Positions 20,549-32,055 of a DNA stretch of 64,000 nucleotides are shown here, piece after piece. The position numbers and the translations under genes were made by a program. The stretch comes from Odiellus spinosus (lineage: Eukaryota > Arthropoda > Arachnida > Opiliones > Phalangiidae). Position 1 is the stretch's first letter; every line of letters starts with the position of its first letter. Where the stretch lies: positions 20,547,434 to 20,611,433 of the forward strand of contig OY987227.1 of assembly GCA_963920705.1 (NCBI GenBank), read 5' to 3'. The notes under the pieces are model-generated. The model ran no database searches and was not told the DNA's origin. It saw nothing but the letters and a program-made list of their open reading frames with translations.

Positions 20549-23526
20549 TCATTTAACCCCGTAAGCCGTTGGTAGACTATTACCACTAACTAGGGGACTT
20601 TCTTCCACAATCGGCGAATATTGAACCCTAATATCATCCATTTTATCATTAGATTTAGGCCTTTTGCATTTCATAACGAATATATAAACCAGAAACGTGA
20701 TAGCTTGGGAGTACATTAGGATCGCCATGATAGCGGATCCCATGTTGTAACCAATGGTTTCCAAAAATATTCCACCGATCGTCGGGCCAATAAAGAACCT
20801 AAATAATACAAATATATAAGATTGTTCACAAGTAAATTTAAAAAATAATGATAAATACACTACCCTATGGCTAATGCTGATGAAAACGTTCCACTTATAA
20901 CTCCACTAGTTGATAAATCATTTGGTTGACCAGATGCTCTGTACAATTGTTTAAAATTTAAACTTTTGTAGAAGTGAATTAAATAAGGCTTAAATTAATC
21001 TAACTTACACGGCCTCGTTCAAACAATCAACGAAGGCGATTACTCTAGTACCTCCAAATCCAGTTCCAAATAAAATTAAGCATACAATGACTATCCACAA
21101 CTTACTAAGTGAGAAAATACACCATTTTAGTCAAAAGATTACACCAAAAAACAGAGTCGGTATAAACACAGACCCCACAGTTGGGAAATGAAGTCACGTG
21201 ATCACTCCATGTTTATTTTGTCGTTTCTGATTAGATTAGGTAGATTTAAAGCTTATACACCAAATTATGTCCCAAATTGTGTATATTATATAATATATTG
21301 AAAGCTTAAGTTACGAAAGTGATGACGTCTTATCATAAAGTGTTTTATCTCCGCTCAGTCAAGAACTAAGAAAATTAGTTTCAGTTTTATCTTCTCAAAA
21401 CTTACCTATCAAACGTAAATATCGGTGCTGGGCCTATAAATGTGTAACTAAGAGCCAGAAATAGACACGACGCTAACGAGAGAATCTTCGGGCTTATCTA
21501 CAGAATTAGTAAACTTTAAAATCCGTCTTATGTATTCGCCGTCAATGTCACGGAAGGTCGTCATATTGACCCTTTTAAAGGTTTTTCCTTTATCCTACCC
21601 CTTTATCGCATAAATATCCAAATATAGATGAAGTAAAACCATATATTCCACCAGATATGACGAACATCATACCAACTCCGAGGGGTGATAACTTGAACTG
21701 AAATAAAAAAATGTTTTTAATGTCTCCGCAACGTGTGTGTATAATATGGTCAAGGAACTATGATTTACTTGTCTAAGATGAGGTTCTAAAGTTGCCAAGT
21801 TGAATCCCAAACACATGGGAGCCAATGTTAGCATGGAGATGTAAATGATAACTAATGGGTTCTTGAGGAATTTCCAAATGCCGAGAGGTTTAGTTTTATT
21901 GGTTGATGGAACTTCATCGGCTGCATGCGACACAATTTATATTTATAAACTTAGCAGCACCGTAATAAAAAGGCGAAACTTGGAAAAGGTGAAAAAGTAC
22001 CTAATCTTGGTAGAAAGCAGAAAGAAAAGGCCGTAACCAAAATTAGAAAAATGCCGGATGAGACGAATGGCAATTTGAAACCTCCCCACTAAATTAAGCG
22101 CAAAATTAGCAAATTGAATGATGACCCAAATTATGTTTTATCGCCTAATTATTTTTACTTCAAACAGGGCGGAACCCAGAGATGGGCCAAGGATCAACCC
22201 CAATCCAAACGTAGTTTCCAAAACGCCCTGGAAAATTATCCCCGATTAGCTATAAACACTTTATGAACAAAGGTAAAACCAGAAACTTTTAAAATAAACA
22301 AGAAATCACACCCTTCACGCCTTTCAGTAAAAATAGCCCATTACTGTCTGTTTCAATTTTTACACATATTACAGATTTTGACTGATGTATCCAGGAGATT
22401 AGAGCTTTTCAATCGACGGTTCGACAGCAAAGCGTCAAAGTAACGTTTCTTTGGCGGATTTCTTGTTTACAATTAGTTTCTTGTAAAACTCACCAAAGCT
22501 GTTGCCATGTTATCGGGGAAATATGCAGCCACCAGTGAGAAATTCGAAGTTTTAAAAGCAGCGCTACCAATACCTTCCACGATACGTATGACGTATGCCA
22601 AAACTAAAAACGTCCTACCGGGTGGTGAACTATCTAGAAATCTGATTTAAAATAGACAATTATTGAACTTATCGACGAAAAAGAAAATTGATTCGATTGT
22701 TACCAACCCAAATAAAACGAAGCAGACTCCTACCACGAACATACCACTGTCCCTCATAAATTCGGGACTTACAATCCCAAACTGAAACCAAAAATTACGA
22801 TACATTCTTATAAATTAACTTCTGATGTCTTAAAAAAAGCGAAATGGTTTCATCACACATCTACACTTAATCTTAACTTACAAGAGAGATTATCAACGAG
22901 TGTTTGTGTTCCTTAGCTCAATTTGATTTGTTTGAAACTATACTACATACCATCTTCCCAAATATGGGTGAAAACACAAAAATTGTCAAGTAAAACAGGC
23001 CAAAGACTAAACCATACTCCGAAGGGGTGGCACCTTTCTTTTCCGCCTAAATTTAACGTGGGTAGAAAAGATAATTAAAATTTTTTGGTTAATAATTAAA
23101 AATATGAAACGTACTTCTAATGGAAAAAACGGCGCTTGTAGTGAAGAACAAGTAGCGATGCCTATGAAAAATAAATAACTTTAGATTCATTTTAAGTAAC
23201 TCTGTGAAAGTTTAGACACAATATGGCTTTGCCCTTTTGCACCTTCGCGCTAAATCGTAAACCATTTGCTTTACTAACTACGTCACGTCTCAATCTATGA
23301 AAATTTTTAACTGAAATTGGTTACAACGTGAAGAACAAATAACGCAAACTACATGATATGAATAAGCTTTAAATTAATAAAATTAAATCAAAATCCATAT
23401 ATTACCCATGTTTCCAATGGCCAGGCATATCAAACAAGTCCATTGTTGCTTATTAAGAGATCGCAAACCTTTCCTCTCGCTGGCCGTAGCGACGGTTGGA
23501 TGTTCCATATTCACACTCGTCTCCAT
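20549..23526 (-). CDS. SLC18B1-like: SLC18B1-like vesicular polyamine transporter, copy 2
   Basis: Thirteen exons, read downwards: 23406-23526, 23115-23161, 22951-23046, 22708-22781, 22494-22641, 22159-22227, 22001-22088, 21769-21920, 21599-21697, 21406-21497, 21009-21104, 20864-20938 and 20549-20798. They give 468 residues. Every junction and phase matches copy 1. Exons 1 and 8 are longer, by six codons and one codon. Sequence agreement is high (exon 3 differs at 3 of 32 residues), so this is a tandem duplicate. It keeps PFFPLEAEKKGATPSEYG and FFIGPTIGGIFLETIGY. All introns look GT-AG. The tail reads QYSPIVEESPLVSG, without the dileucine motif of copy 1. It is predicted to be a vesicular proton/polyamine antiporter of the major facilitator superfamily; the substrate is inferred from the family. 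Confidence 0.9.
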
Positions 23527-24660
23527 TATAATTTGCTGGACAATTATCAACGTGGATTATCAGATTTTCTTTTTTCTGAGGAAGACAGAAACGGATGATT
23601 GATGGGTCGTTTTTTTTTTTTTTTTTTTTTCTTGCTTTCACATAAACTTGAATACAATTTCACCGACGATACATCCACCAATACAGGAAGAAGCCTAGAA
23701 CGTGAACCGCGGTTTTCAGTCTTCACTACTGAAAAGATCAATACTCTTCCCCAATAAACTAAACATCTATACTAATAATCTTTCTGGAAATATTTGTAAT
23801 AGTGAAACCCAAGCCATCCTAAAAAGAAGTTGATTAGCAGAAGGTCGGAACCCATATGAAGATTAGAAAAAAAAATCGTGGAGAATAAAAATGAGGATAC
23901 GAATAAGATAGCTAATTTGACAAATTGGGGGAAGGGGGTGTTCTAAATTTGAGACAACATGTGACGTAAATAAAATGATAGAGTAGATTTTTTTATAGTG
24001 TAAAATAACAAACTCACAATACAACTCACACCTGTTACAGAATAAATTAAATTGTAACGCTACTACTTACCAAACGATTAATATATTTCAAATACTTCCA
24101 CTACAAGCGAACGGGAATTGTACCGATTCAATTTAAGTTAAATTAAAACTTAATTCGATATAATTAACAAACTATTCAAGCATATGGTCGGTGCAAATGT
24201 CGACAATAACTATTCCTTCTTAATTTATCGGTCGTTTGAAACTCTCAAAGTTCAAAAGCATATTTTCTTTTAAAGTACTTTTTTAAAAAATAACAAATAA
24301 TATTTTTTTGCTATTATCTCTGGCCGAGTTTTTTCGACTTGAAAACTAATAAAAAAAAATGGAACATCATTCAGTAAAAGAGCCGATGTAATATTATATT
24401 TCTTAGCTCTTCGATATATTTTTTAAAAATGTACATGTATTAATACTAATTTATAATGATAACAATTTTCATTTACATCTAATTTCCGCTGGAAACGGTT
24501 AATTGGAAAAAAGGCTTATCACTGATTAAATTTTAAAGATTAAAAACAAGAAAAACATAGCAAACATATCTAGAGTGGTGATCAACCTCTTATAATAATT
24601 ATAAAGAATAACTGGAAATAGACGATTTGCCACTGAACTAAAAAAAATTGGTAACTGACG
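23527..24660. other. Upstream flank of SLC18B1 copy 2
   Basis: No exon is seen. A run of about 22 T lies near 23610-23631. The part from 24300 is the upstream block shared with copy 1 and the relic, uninterrupted here. Confidence 0.6.
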
Positions 24661-26440
24661 TCTTTATCATTACAAAAATTATAATGATTTTTCTATCCCT
24701 CTCTAGTAGATGGATTTTTTAACTAAACATCTATTTATTAAAGGTTTCCACCTAGAATTGGAAGCACGGACAAAACTATAGGCTCTCTAAATAGAATCAA
24801 CGAGTAATCCGTATCTATGAAACGTACTGCAATCACGGAGGAAGGATACTAAAAAGGAGAACCAGATGTGGCAACAATTTGAATACTGGCTCTTCAAATT
24901 TTTGTGCCAAAAGTATTGTATCGACATGAAAGCCAATTATGACTAAGTGTTTGCACATGATTTACTTGTGGTGTTCGCCTAAACAGTAAATTCCTAAGCG
25001 GTTCTCTTGGGATTATTTGCTGGTTTCGACCGTTGGGCACCAGTCATGTGTGACATACGTGGGCGAGTAAATTCGTTGCTCAGTCTTTACAGGAAAAGAG
25101 TATTAGACTTAGGCCTGATCGCAACTAAGCCAAGGTCGAAGGTTTATTATAATTTATTAATAATAATTCAATACATTATCCAGAAAAAACTAAAAATATC
25201 TCTGTTAACAGACAGGATGGATCTAAAACAGTGAATGCCGTTGAAATCACTGAGGTTAGAATATTTAAGAAAACGGGTATTTTCTCAACTCACCAAAACA
25301 ATGGTTGAGTTTTGAGTTTTCCTATCTTTAGAAACTGCAAAATACAGTACTACTCTTGTTGCTAGTCGGAACAGTGAGGGGAGATACGCTGTTTACTGCT
25401 TTTATACTTTTATTTGTATTAAAGGGACTCAAGATAAGGTGCCGTACTCATTTCGAAAAAAGTCACTGTAACGTCATAAAAACCGGATTTAAAATTGGTC
25501 AGCTACTATGAGTTCCTTTAACAATGAAGACTAGTTAAACAAGTTATTTTTATTAGATTACGAGCGTTAGCATATTCACGATTTAAGGTAAAACAAAGTT
25601 GCGATTTGATCCCGCGCTAAGCCTATCTCCATTTTTGTTCAGATAAAAACTATTTAAAAATGACTGAAAATCAAAGCGTGAAATGTTTTAATTAAGTTTA
25701 TATGAAAATATTAAAGCTCCTTTTCTATATAAATAACGTTATTCGTCTTCATTATCCCTTTAAGGAAACTTTACCATTACGTATCTCTCCATGATAATAT
25801 CAGTCTCACTTTTACCGAATATCTTGAATCAGAAGAGCAAGAGAAACATGGAGACCCGAAGGAAGGAAATTAGGAAAATTATTGTTTAACTCTTTTTTTT
25901 TTTTTATACTCTGAGTCGGCCGTGCCACCCCAAAGCTTCTTTCTCACTACGTGGCGTACAAGCGAAAAAATCATTTTGCTTGTACAACAGCGAGGGGTAT
26001 CAGGGAAAAAGTAGTAAACTATAACTGAAAATATCTTCCATTCGAGTGGCATGCAGAGCTCCCCTAAAAAAGGGATAGCGCATGCAGGGTATGCAAGTTC
26101 GGAAAGCGAGTAAAATGTTAATTTCCAAGATTGGCGTTTACTTTATCCCGTTTCGGATTATTTGGTTATGCAATGAAGTTGGCATTATAAAGCATTGCCG
26201 TTGTATAATTCGAGTAACTCGTACGCTTCTGGTAGAATACATTTATGTTTAAATATCACTGGCATAGTGTAGTTATTTTGATCCTTTGAGCTAGCGATTA
26301 TTACTTATATACTGTCTAGAAATTAATATTTTTTTAATTGAGCGTTATGACTTAGCACCATAAACACGTATTTCGTGTCGTTATTGTTTGTTTACGACAA
26401 GAATACATGGTCATTTGTTGAGCTACTTTCCTATCCTATA
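24661..26440. other. Intergenic region between SLC18B1 and SLCO
   Basis: No convincing gene. It holds one TTAA-flanked MITE, a TTAAAGGGATAATGAAGACG-type repeat end (reverse, near 25746-25766) and the SLCO 3' UTR, with an ATTAAA on the minus strand near 26335. Confidence 0.5.
25419..25521. mobile_element. Short TTAA-flanked MITE
   Basis: TTAA AGGGACTCA on the left mirrors TGAGTTCCT TTAA on the right. At 103 bp it is the smallest complete member of the TTAA/AGGG type here. Confidence 0.6.
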
Positions 26441-29400
26441 TTATACTTTTTCCTCATCTTTGGAAGCGGCAGTCTCGGCACCAATCTTGCTTAAAAATCT
26501 TTTGATTTCTTCCTTTCCACTCGTAGCAGAATCCGTTTCCGCATCATCCTCGGCATACAGATTCTTTACTCTTCCTTTTAGTTTATTAATTATAATAATT
26601 CATTATTACAATTATTGTGTTACGCGGGGGTAGTATTCAATAATCTAGTCAGAAATGTCTTCCATACAAGATAAGCCATCTTTTAGTCAGTGAGAGAGAC
26701 TGGAGAAACCTCCCAAAATGATAAACTCGAACATCTATTTCCCAAGAACGAACGCCTTACATTACCTAGACACTTTGCCAGGAACGAAGGCTCCCTTTGG
26801 CTAAATACTTTTCAGGGAAAGAACGTCTCCCATTGCCTAAACACTTTCCAGGGAACGAACTTCTCCCATTAGCTAAACACGAGGAACGAACCTTCCCATT
26901 GGCTAATCACAAGGAACGAACGCCTCACATTGGCTAAACACTTTCCAGGGAACGAACGTCAAGAGGAGGTAGCATAGACAATTTTTTTAAGGACACGAAA
27001 AGAATACCTGTCTACATTTGAATACTACTGTTTAACTTAATAGTAATTAATTATTATTATTACCGCTCATGAGAAAAACGGCGAGATCGAAGAAACTGCC
27101 CAGAAAGAGAAAAGCGGACGCAGCCCCGTGCAACGAGTAACGCAACTTGTCAGTGTCGTAAATCCAACAATTACCCGGCACCCCGCAAGTTGATTCCCAT
27201 ACGATACACGCAGAATCGGTTAAGGCTCCGAAGATAATTGGATACGGAATTAAGGCTAATAAAATTTCGTTTTGGTTTATATACTCTCTTTAACATGGCC
27301 AAGTTTTGCAACAATCGACTTTAAATACCTAAGAGAGAGACCAATGTAGTGATCGTTCCCAAAGCGAAATCCTTATCTTCTGGCTTTATACATCTGCGTA
27401 AGATTACGAAAATTAAAAATTTAACCTTTATTTTATAACATTTGAAGTTTACCTTAGCGTGATTAATGTAGAACCTATTCTGGACGAAGACGAAACGAAT
27501 TTGTTGATAGTAAAAATAATAATGAATGGTATAAACATGTAACAATTGACCGGGCAGTATCCCTCGTATACGCGACGGTTGGGGCTGTACGAACCCGAAA
27601 GACCTTCGACACACGAGCATAACGAATAGAACTGTAGTAAACCATGAAAATAGAAAACAAAGTTTTACAATCAGATTTCAATCCAATTGTGTCTTCTATT
27701 TCTCGCGCTTATGGAGAACCTTAATGTCTACCCTTTTAGGCCTATACCACAAAGATAAATACCAAAAGTAGCGCTATTACTTACACTTTCGTCGCGAGTA
27801 GTGTTATAATGTTTGCATCCGGCGAAACAAGGCGAAAAATAAGTGGAAAAATCATCTTCGGCGCAAACTGGATGATAAACTTGAGTGGTGCAACCGCATT
27901 TGGCGTTACAATCGTTGGTTAATTCGATTTTACTAAATCACGAAGGTTTAAGAATCTTCGTATCAATGACATCCTCACGTGATAAAAACGTCCTTTATAA
28001 AATGATCCTACTTACAATTCGACCGATTCTTTCGCTCCTGGTAAATTAATCTGATCGCATTTGAAGAACATAGTGACGAACATGCCGGTAGAGCTGACCA
28101 GCCCGACTATTAACATGCAAAATGTCATAACGCGAGGACTTGGTTTAAAGCGACGTATCAAGAGAGCGCCGGTGAACATTCCCAATACCATTGCCATAGA
28201 CGTGGTTGAACCTTATTCAAAGTTCAAATAGACAAGGTTCGGCTATTATTTTACGTATTTGAGTTAACCATGCTAAACGAATTGGTCTGTTGTTGTTAGT
28301 TAAACCAACCTGTAACGAAATTGGCTTGGGAAGCGCTGAATCTGAACTGATTTTCGACGTATTTAGGCATAAAGACGAAGTAACCCAAAATTCCAATCAG
28401 GGTACAGATGGAGCTACATACGGAGCATATTAAGATCGGATTTTTGAAGAGCCTGGTCAAAGTTCCCCATAATTCTTTGGAAGTTTCAGCTATACCATTC
28501 CTTTCTTTCTGCTTGACAGCGGGGCTCATTCCCGGCGTCTTCTTCAAGGACTTAGGGAATAGAAACAAAGGCAAGGAGAAAACGAAAATAAGGACTCCCA
28601 GCACGGCAAACCCGATCCACCAGGCGCCAATGAATCTGGGGTCGTCGTTGGCAATACCGGGATCGCCTGAAATATTTTATTACGGATTTTCAATTAACTT
28701 CTTTTGGTTTAAATTGATGTGTAAATTAAAAGCTCATTAACTGAATGGATCCTCATTATATTTCAGACAAACAGCAGCGAGTAGAAACCCCAAAGTCGGA
28801 CCAAGAATTCGTAAAGCATACATGATACCTAAATGAATAAATGTAGTCTTAGTAATTATTCAGCATCTAGCGGTTTAAATCCTCCGTACCTTTGGTGTAT
28901 ACCCCCCCCCCCCAATCTTCTGGTCTCGAGCCCTCATCTTCCCATCGAGCTTCTGAACTATATCCACTATCTCCTGTCAATCGCCAGCTCATATCTCTAG
29001 TCCCCCGTCAATATCCCAGCTTTCAACTTCCCCCTCAATATCCCCGCTCTCTAGTCCACCTCAATATCACAGGTCTCTATTTCCCCTCAATATCCCATCT
29101 CTCTAGTTCCACTCAATCTCCCAGCTCTCTTGTATCCCAAACTCAAAGTTTCTGGTCCCCCTCTAGCTCCAGGTCTATAGTACCCCAATATAAATTAGCT
29201 ACGCTATAATCCTTACCGAAATACATGGGAGATTCCTTCTTCTTAACATTGTCATCGATATAGGGAGTTCCCAACGTGTAAAACGCAGTTGAGCCAAACC
29301 CGTTGCATAAATAAGCGACGAACAACAGAGCGACGGCTGGAAAGGTCACCGTGGCTCCTCTGTCCTTTTCGCAATCATTGCCTTGGGCGTTTCCAACGGG

Positions 29401-30880
29401 GCATAATCTATTGGGACCTCCGTCTCCCTCGACCAACAGGTGATCGGATGGGCCATAAATAAAATACGGTAAGGCGCTCAAAAAACAACTGAGAACAACT
29501 ACTAGCATGCCCAGCGATATCAGTCGTGGACGGTTGCTTCTGCCACCATAATACCCTGTAATAAGGAAGACAAGATATAATTTATAGACACTAAAGATAA
29601 CACGACTATTTACTTGAAAGCTAAAATATTATTGGTGTAAGAAGCGTTATCATGCCGTAATTAAATTTATGCCGATATAAATGGTTCTCGATAAAAAAGT
29701 TTATTACAGTGTCCTAAATAAATAATTAATAAAACCCGAAAACCTAGGTGGACAGAATTGGGCTGTAGAGCCGAGAATGAGACCTGGTTAACCACGTTCG
29801 TAAAATCTGTAAACCGATTACGCAATTACGTAACTGATTACAGTCCTTGGAAATGATAAAGACGTACTAATCTGTTTTATATATTGATCAACGTAACGAA
29901 TATTTTTCCATTGAATCCATTATAACAATTATTTTATAGTAGTATAGCAACGAGGGCTCTCCATGGGAAATTAAAACAGCAAAATTACCATAGTAACTTT
30001 AAAATCTCAAAATCTCTCCGAAATCTTAAAATCCCGTATACAAAAAAAGGAAGTGTCCGTTATTTAACAAGAAAAATATTATGTATATAATACATCGTCT
30101 CTCTCTTCTCCAATTATCTCCTTCTGATTAAATTTAAAATTTTACCATCAACATTTCATGTATTTGAAATTAATTATTATTGTTGAAAGTTGTAATGGAT
30201 TAGGAATTGTTTCGACATACCCGGGTCATAGTAAAATTACTTGTTCTGGGTTTTAATTATACCTTTATCGCTGGTAACAATAAAAAAATATATATATTCC
30301 AAACGAACAAGTTATGCTGGTTTTAAAATTCGGTTATATTTTTTATCTTTCCTTGTTATTTTTAAGATTTAATTAACCAATAATATCTAATTTTCACATT
30401 GCACAACGTTTTAATGGTCTTCTTATGATAAAAAACAGAACTATAGACTGATAAGTATATACCTAGACACGATCCGGTGAAAACCGGACTCAAATTGTCG
30501 GCAAGAAGGATAATAGCCGAGACTTTACTGTCAAACGAGAATCTCTTTTCCAGGGTAGACAAGACACCGATGAAATAAGTAAAGAAGGCTCCTTGAAGTA
30601 TCCCAATGACGCAAGAAACGACCAAAAAAGATTTGGGCGTCGCGAATCTCTGGAGATAAGCGGGTTTGAAGTTACCGATACCGCAACTCGTGTCTTCATC
30701 GACGTAGTCCAGGTTAAAAGTGCTTTTCCTCGAAGGTTTCACGTCCAAAGACTGTAATTCCAAACCAAAGGTTTCCGAACCATCTTCCTTTGACCACGTC
30801 CTGGGAGTTTCATTCCCTCGGTCATCAGTGGAACCATTTTCGCCATTCCGAGGCGTGGTAGTTTCTTCGCCTTGAATCAT
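26441..30880 (-). CDS. SLCO: Organic anion transporting polypeptide (OATP)
   Basis: Ten exons, read downwards: 30463-30880, 29217-29555, 28742-28828, 28310-28666, 28016-28211, 27785-27932, 27453-27631, 27329-27393, 27064-27255 and 26441-26574. They give 704 residues, normal for OATPs. Evidence includes an early loop motif CLGYYGGRSNRPRLISLGM and the family signature DDPRFIGAWWIGF (residues about 289-301, Phe replacing the usual first Trp). A Cys-rich Kazal-type extracellular domain spans exons 6-7 (CNAKCGCTTQVYHPVC, then FYSLCSCVEG). A late segment reads ALIPYPIIFGALTDSACIVWE. The hydrophobic pattern fits 12 membrane spans with cytosolic ends. The last exon (GRVKNLYAEDDAETDSATSG) was chosen by phase and acidic-tail character and is the least certain. 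The family carries out sodium-independent uptake of bulky anions such as steroid conjugates at the plasma membrane. I cannot place it in a subfamily. Confidence 0.9.
26735..26962. repeat. Degenerate tandem repeat in OATP intron 9
   Basis: About six diverged units of 30-36 bp share GGAACGAACG, CCCATTGGCTAAACAC and TTTCCA. It lies within the last intron. Confidence 0.7.
28965..29180. repeat. Degenerate pyrimidine-rich tandem repeat in OATP intron 2
   Basis: About six diverged units of roughly 31 bp share CTCTAGTCCCC and CTCAATATCCCAGC. A C run lies just upstream at 28901-28913. Confidence 0.65.
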
Positions 30881-31561
30881 GGAGAACGTATTAAATGATC
30901 ATTAATCTCGTATTAATCGATCGATCTAATTTCATCTTTCTAACTATCATCACTTCGATATAAATTTAAAGGAGAGCCGACTGCGATGTGTTCGTTATTC
31001 TGAGACCCTTTTCCCAGAATTAAAACGAAGATTTTGCTTCTTCGTTCTCAAAAGCGCGTCTAAAGGCATGCAGTGGTAAAATTATAAGTCGCGATATAAA
31101 AGTTAATCCCTCCCTGTACAGTCTTATCAAATACGAGGACAAAGTCCGCGCGTTCTTGATATACTTGAGATTCTCTCTCGTCATAAAAGTCTGAATTCGC
31201 AGGTTAATTTTCGAAAGGAAGCTCGTATCGTTGGATAATTATAGATAAGAATTAAGGATAGAAATTACGACAAAAGTGCTTTTTTAAAGTTTCAAAGGCG
31301 CAACTATACTCAGTGCATTTTTATTCGCTAAATTGTATTCTGAAGTGAAGGTAAAACCATAGAAAATATAGTAAATTTGGTAGCTGTCCCAATCTGGGTC
31401 TCATCATTTTTAGATTTAAATAATGATTTAAACCTAAATTTTGAAGAGCGTGTTTAAAACACGATGTATTAATCTCCTTAATTAAAATAATTTAATATAA
31501 AAGAGTAACATGTTACAAATTAAACTTATTATTTATCATGGTTAAGATATAGTTGAAAGGT
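30881..31561. other. Upstream flank of the OATP gene
   Basis: It probably contains the OATP promoter on the minus strand. I recognise no exon, RNA gene or complete element. Confidence 0.45.
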
Positions 31562-32055
31562 TTGTTCCCATTTCGCCCAAATATTTCGCCCAAAATTATC
31601 AATTCCCATTTCGCCCAATCCTACTTCACCCAAACGTATTATCATTTGGCCCAAAATTATCGATTCCCAATTCGCCCAAACCAAAATTTCCTTGTCCCAA
31701 TTCGCCCAATCCCACTTCGCCCAATCGTTTTATCAGTTAGTAATGAATTATCTATTCCCATTTCGCTCAACCTAAAATTCCTTTTCCCGTTTCGCCTAAA
31801 ATTGTTAGGTTGGGTTAGGTTAGGTTAGGTTAGGTTAGGTAGAAATAATTAAACAGGACGAATGAACCGATCAAGAGGATTTTGTTCGCATATGCCTTGG
31901 GTGTGGATTGGGCGAAATAAGAATAAACTGGGCTGATTGGGAATTGGGCCAGTTGGGATTTGGCCAGTTAGGATTGGGCCAATTGAGCTTGGGCCAATTG
32001 AGATTGGGCGAAATGGGAATTGGGCCAAATGTTTTGGGCGAATCGGGGTAGAACC
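31562..32055. repeat. Foldback element built of TTCGCCCAA units
   Basis: The left arm repeats TTCCCATTTCGCCCAA-type phrases many times. The right arm carries the inverse, TTGGGCGAAATGGGAA, and outer ends pair (GTTCCCATTTCGCCCA against TGGGCGAATCGGGGTAGAAC). A solitary copy of TTCCCATTTCGCCCAAAA lies at 44877-44895, so the motif is dispersed. The class is unknown. Confidence 0.6.
31805..31841 (+). repeat. Short interstitial (TTAGG)n array
   Basis: TTAGG, TTGGG, then five TTAGG units lie in the spacer of the foldback element. TTAGG is the telomere repeat of many arthropods. Here it is clearly internal. Confidence 0.75.

Noticed and set aside
31805-31841. Telomere end
   Set aside because: Only five TTAGG units, with unique DNA and elements on both sides.
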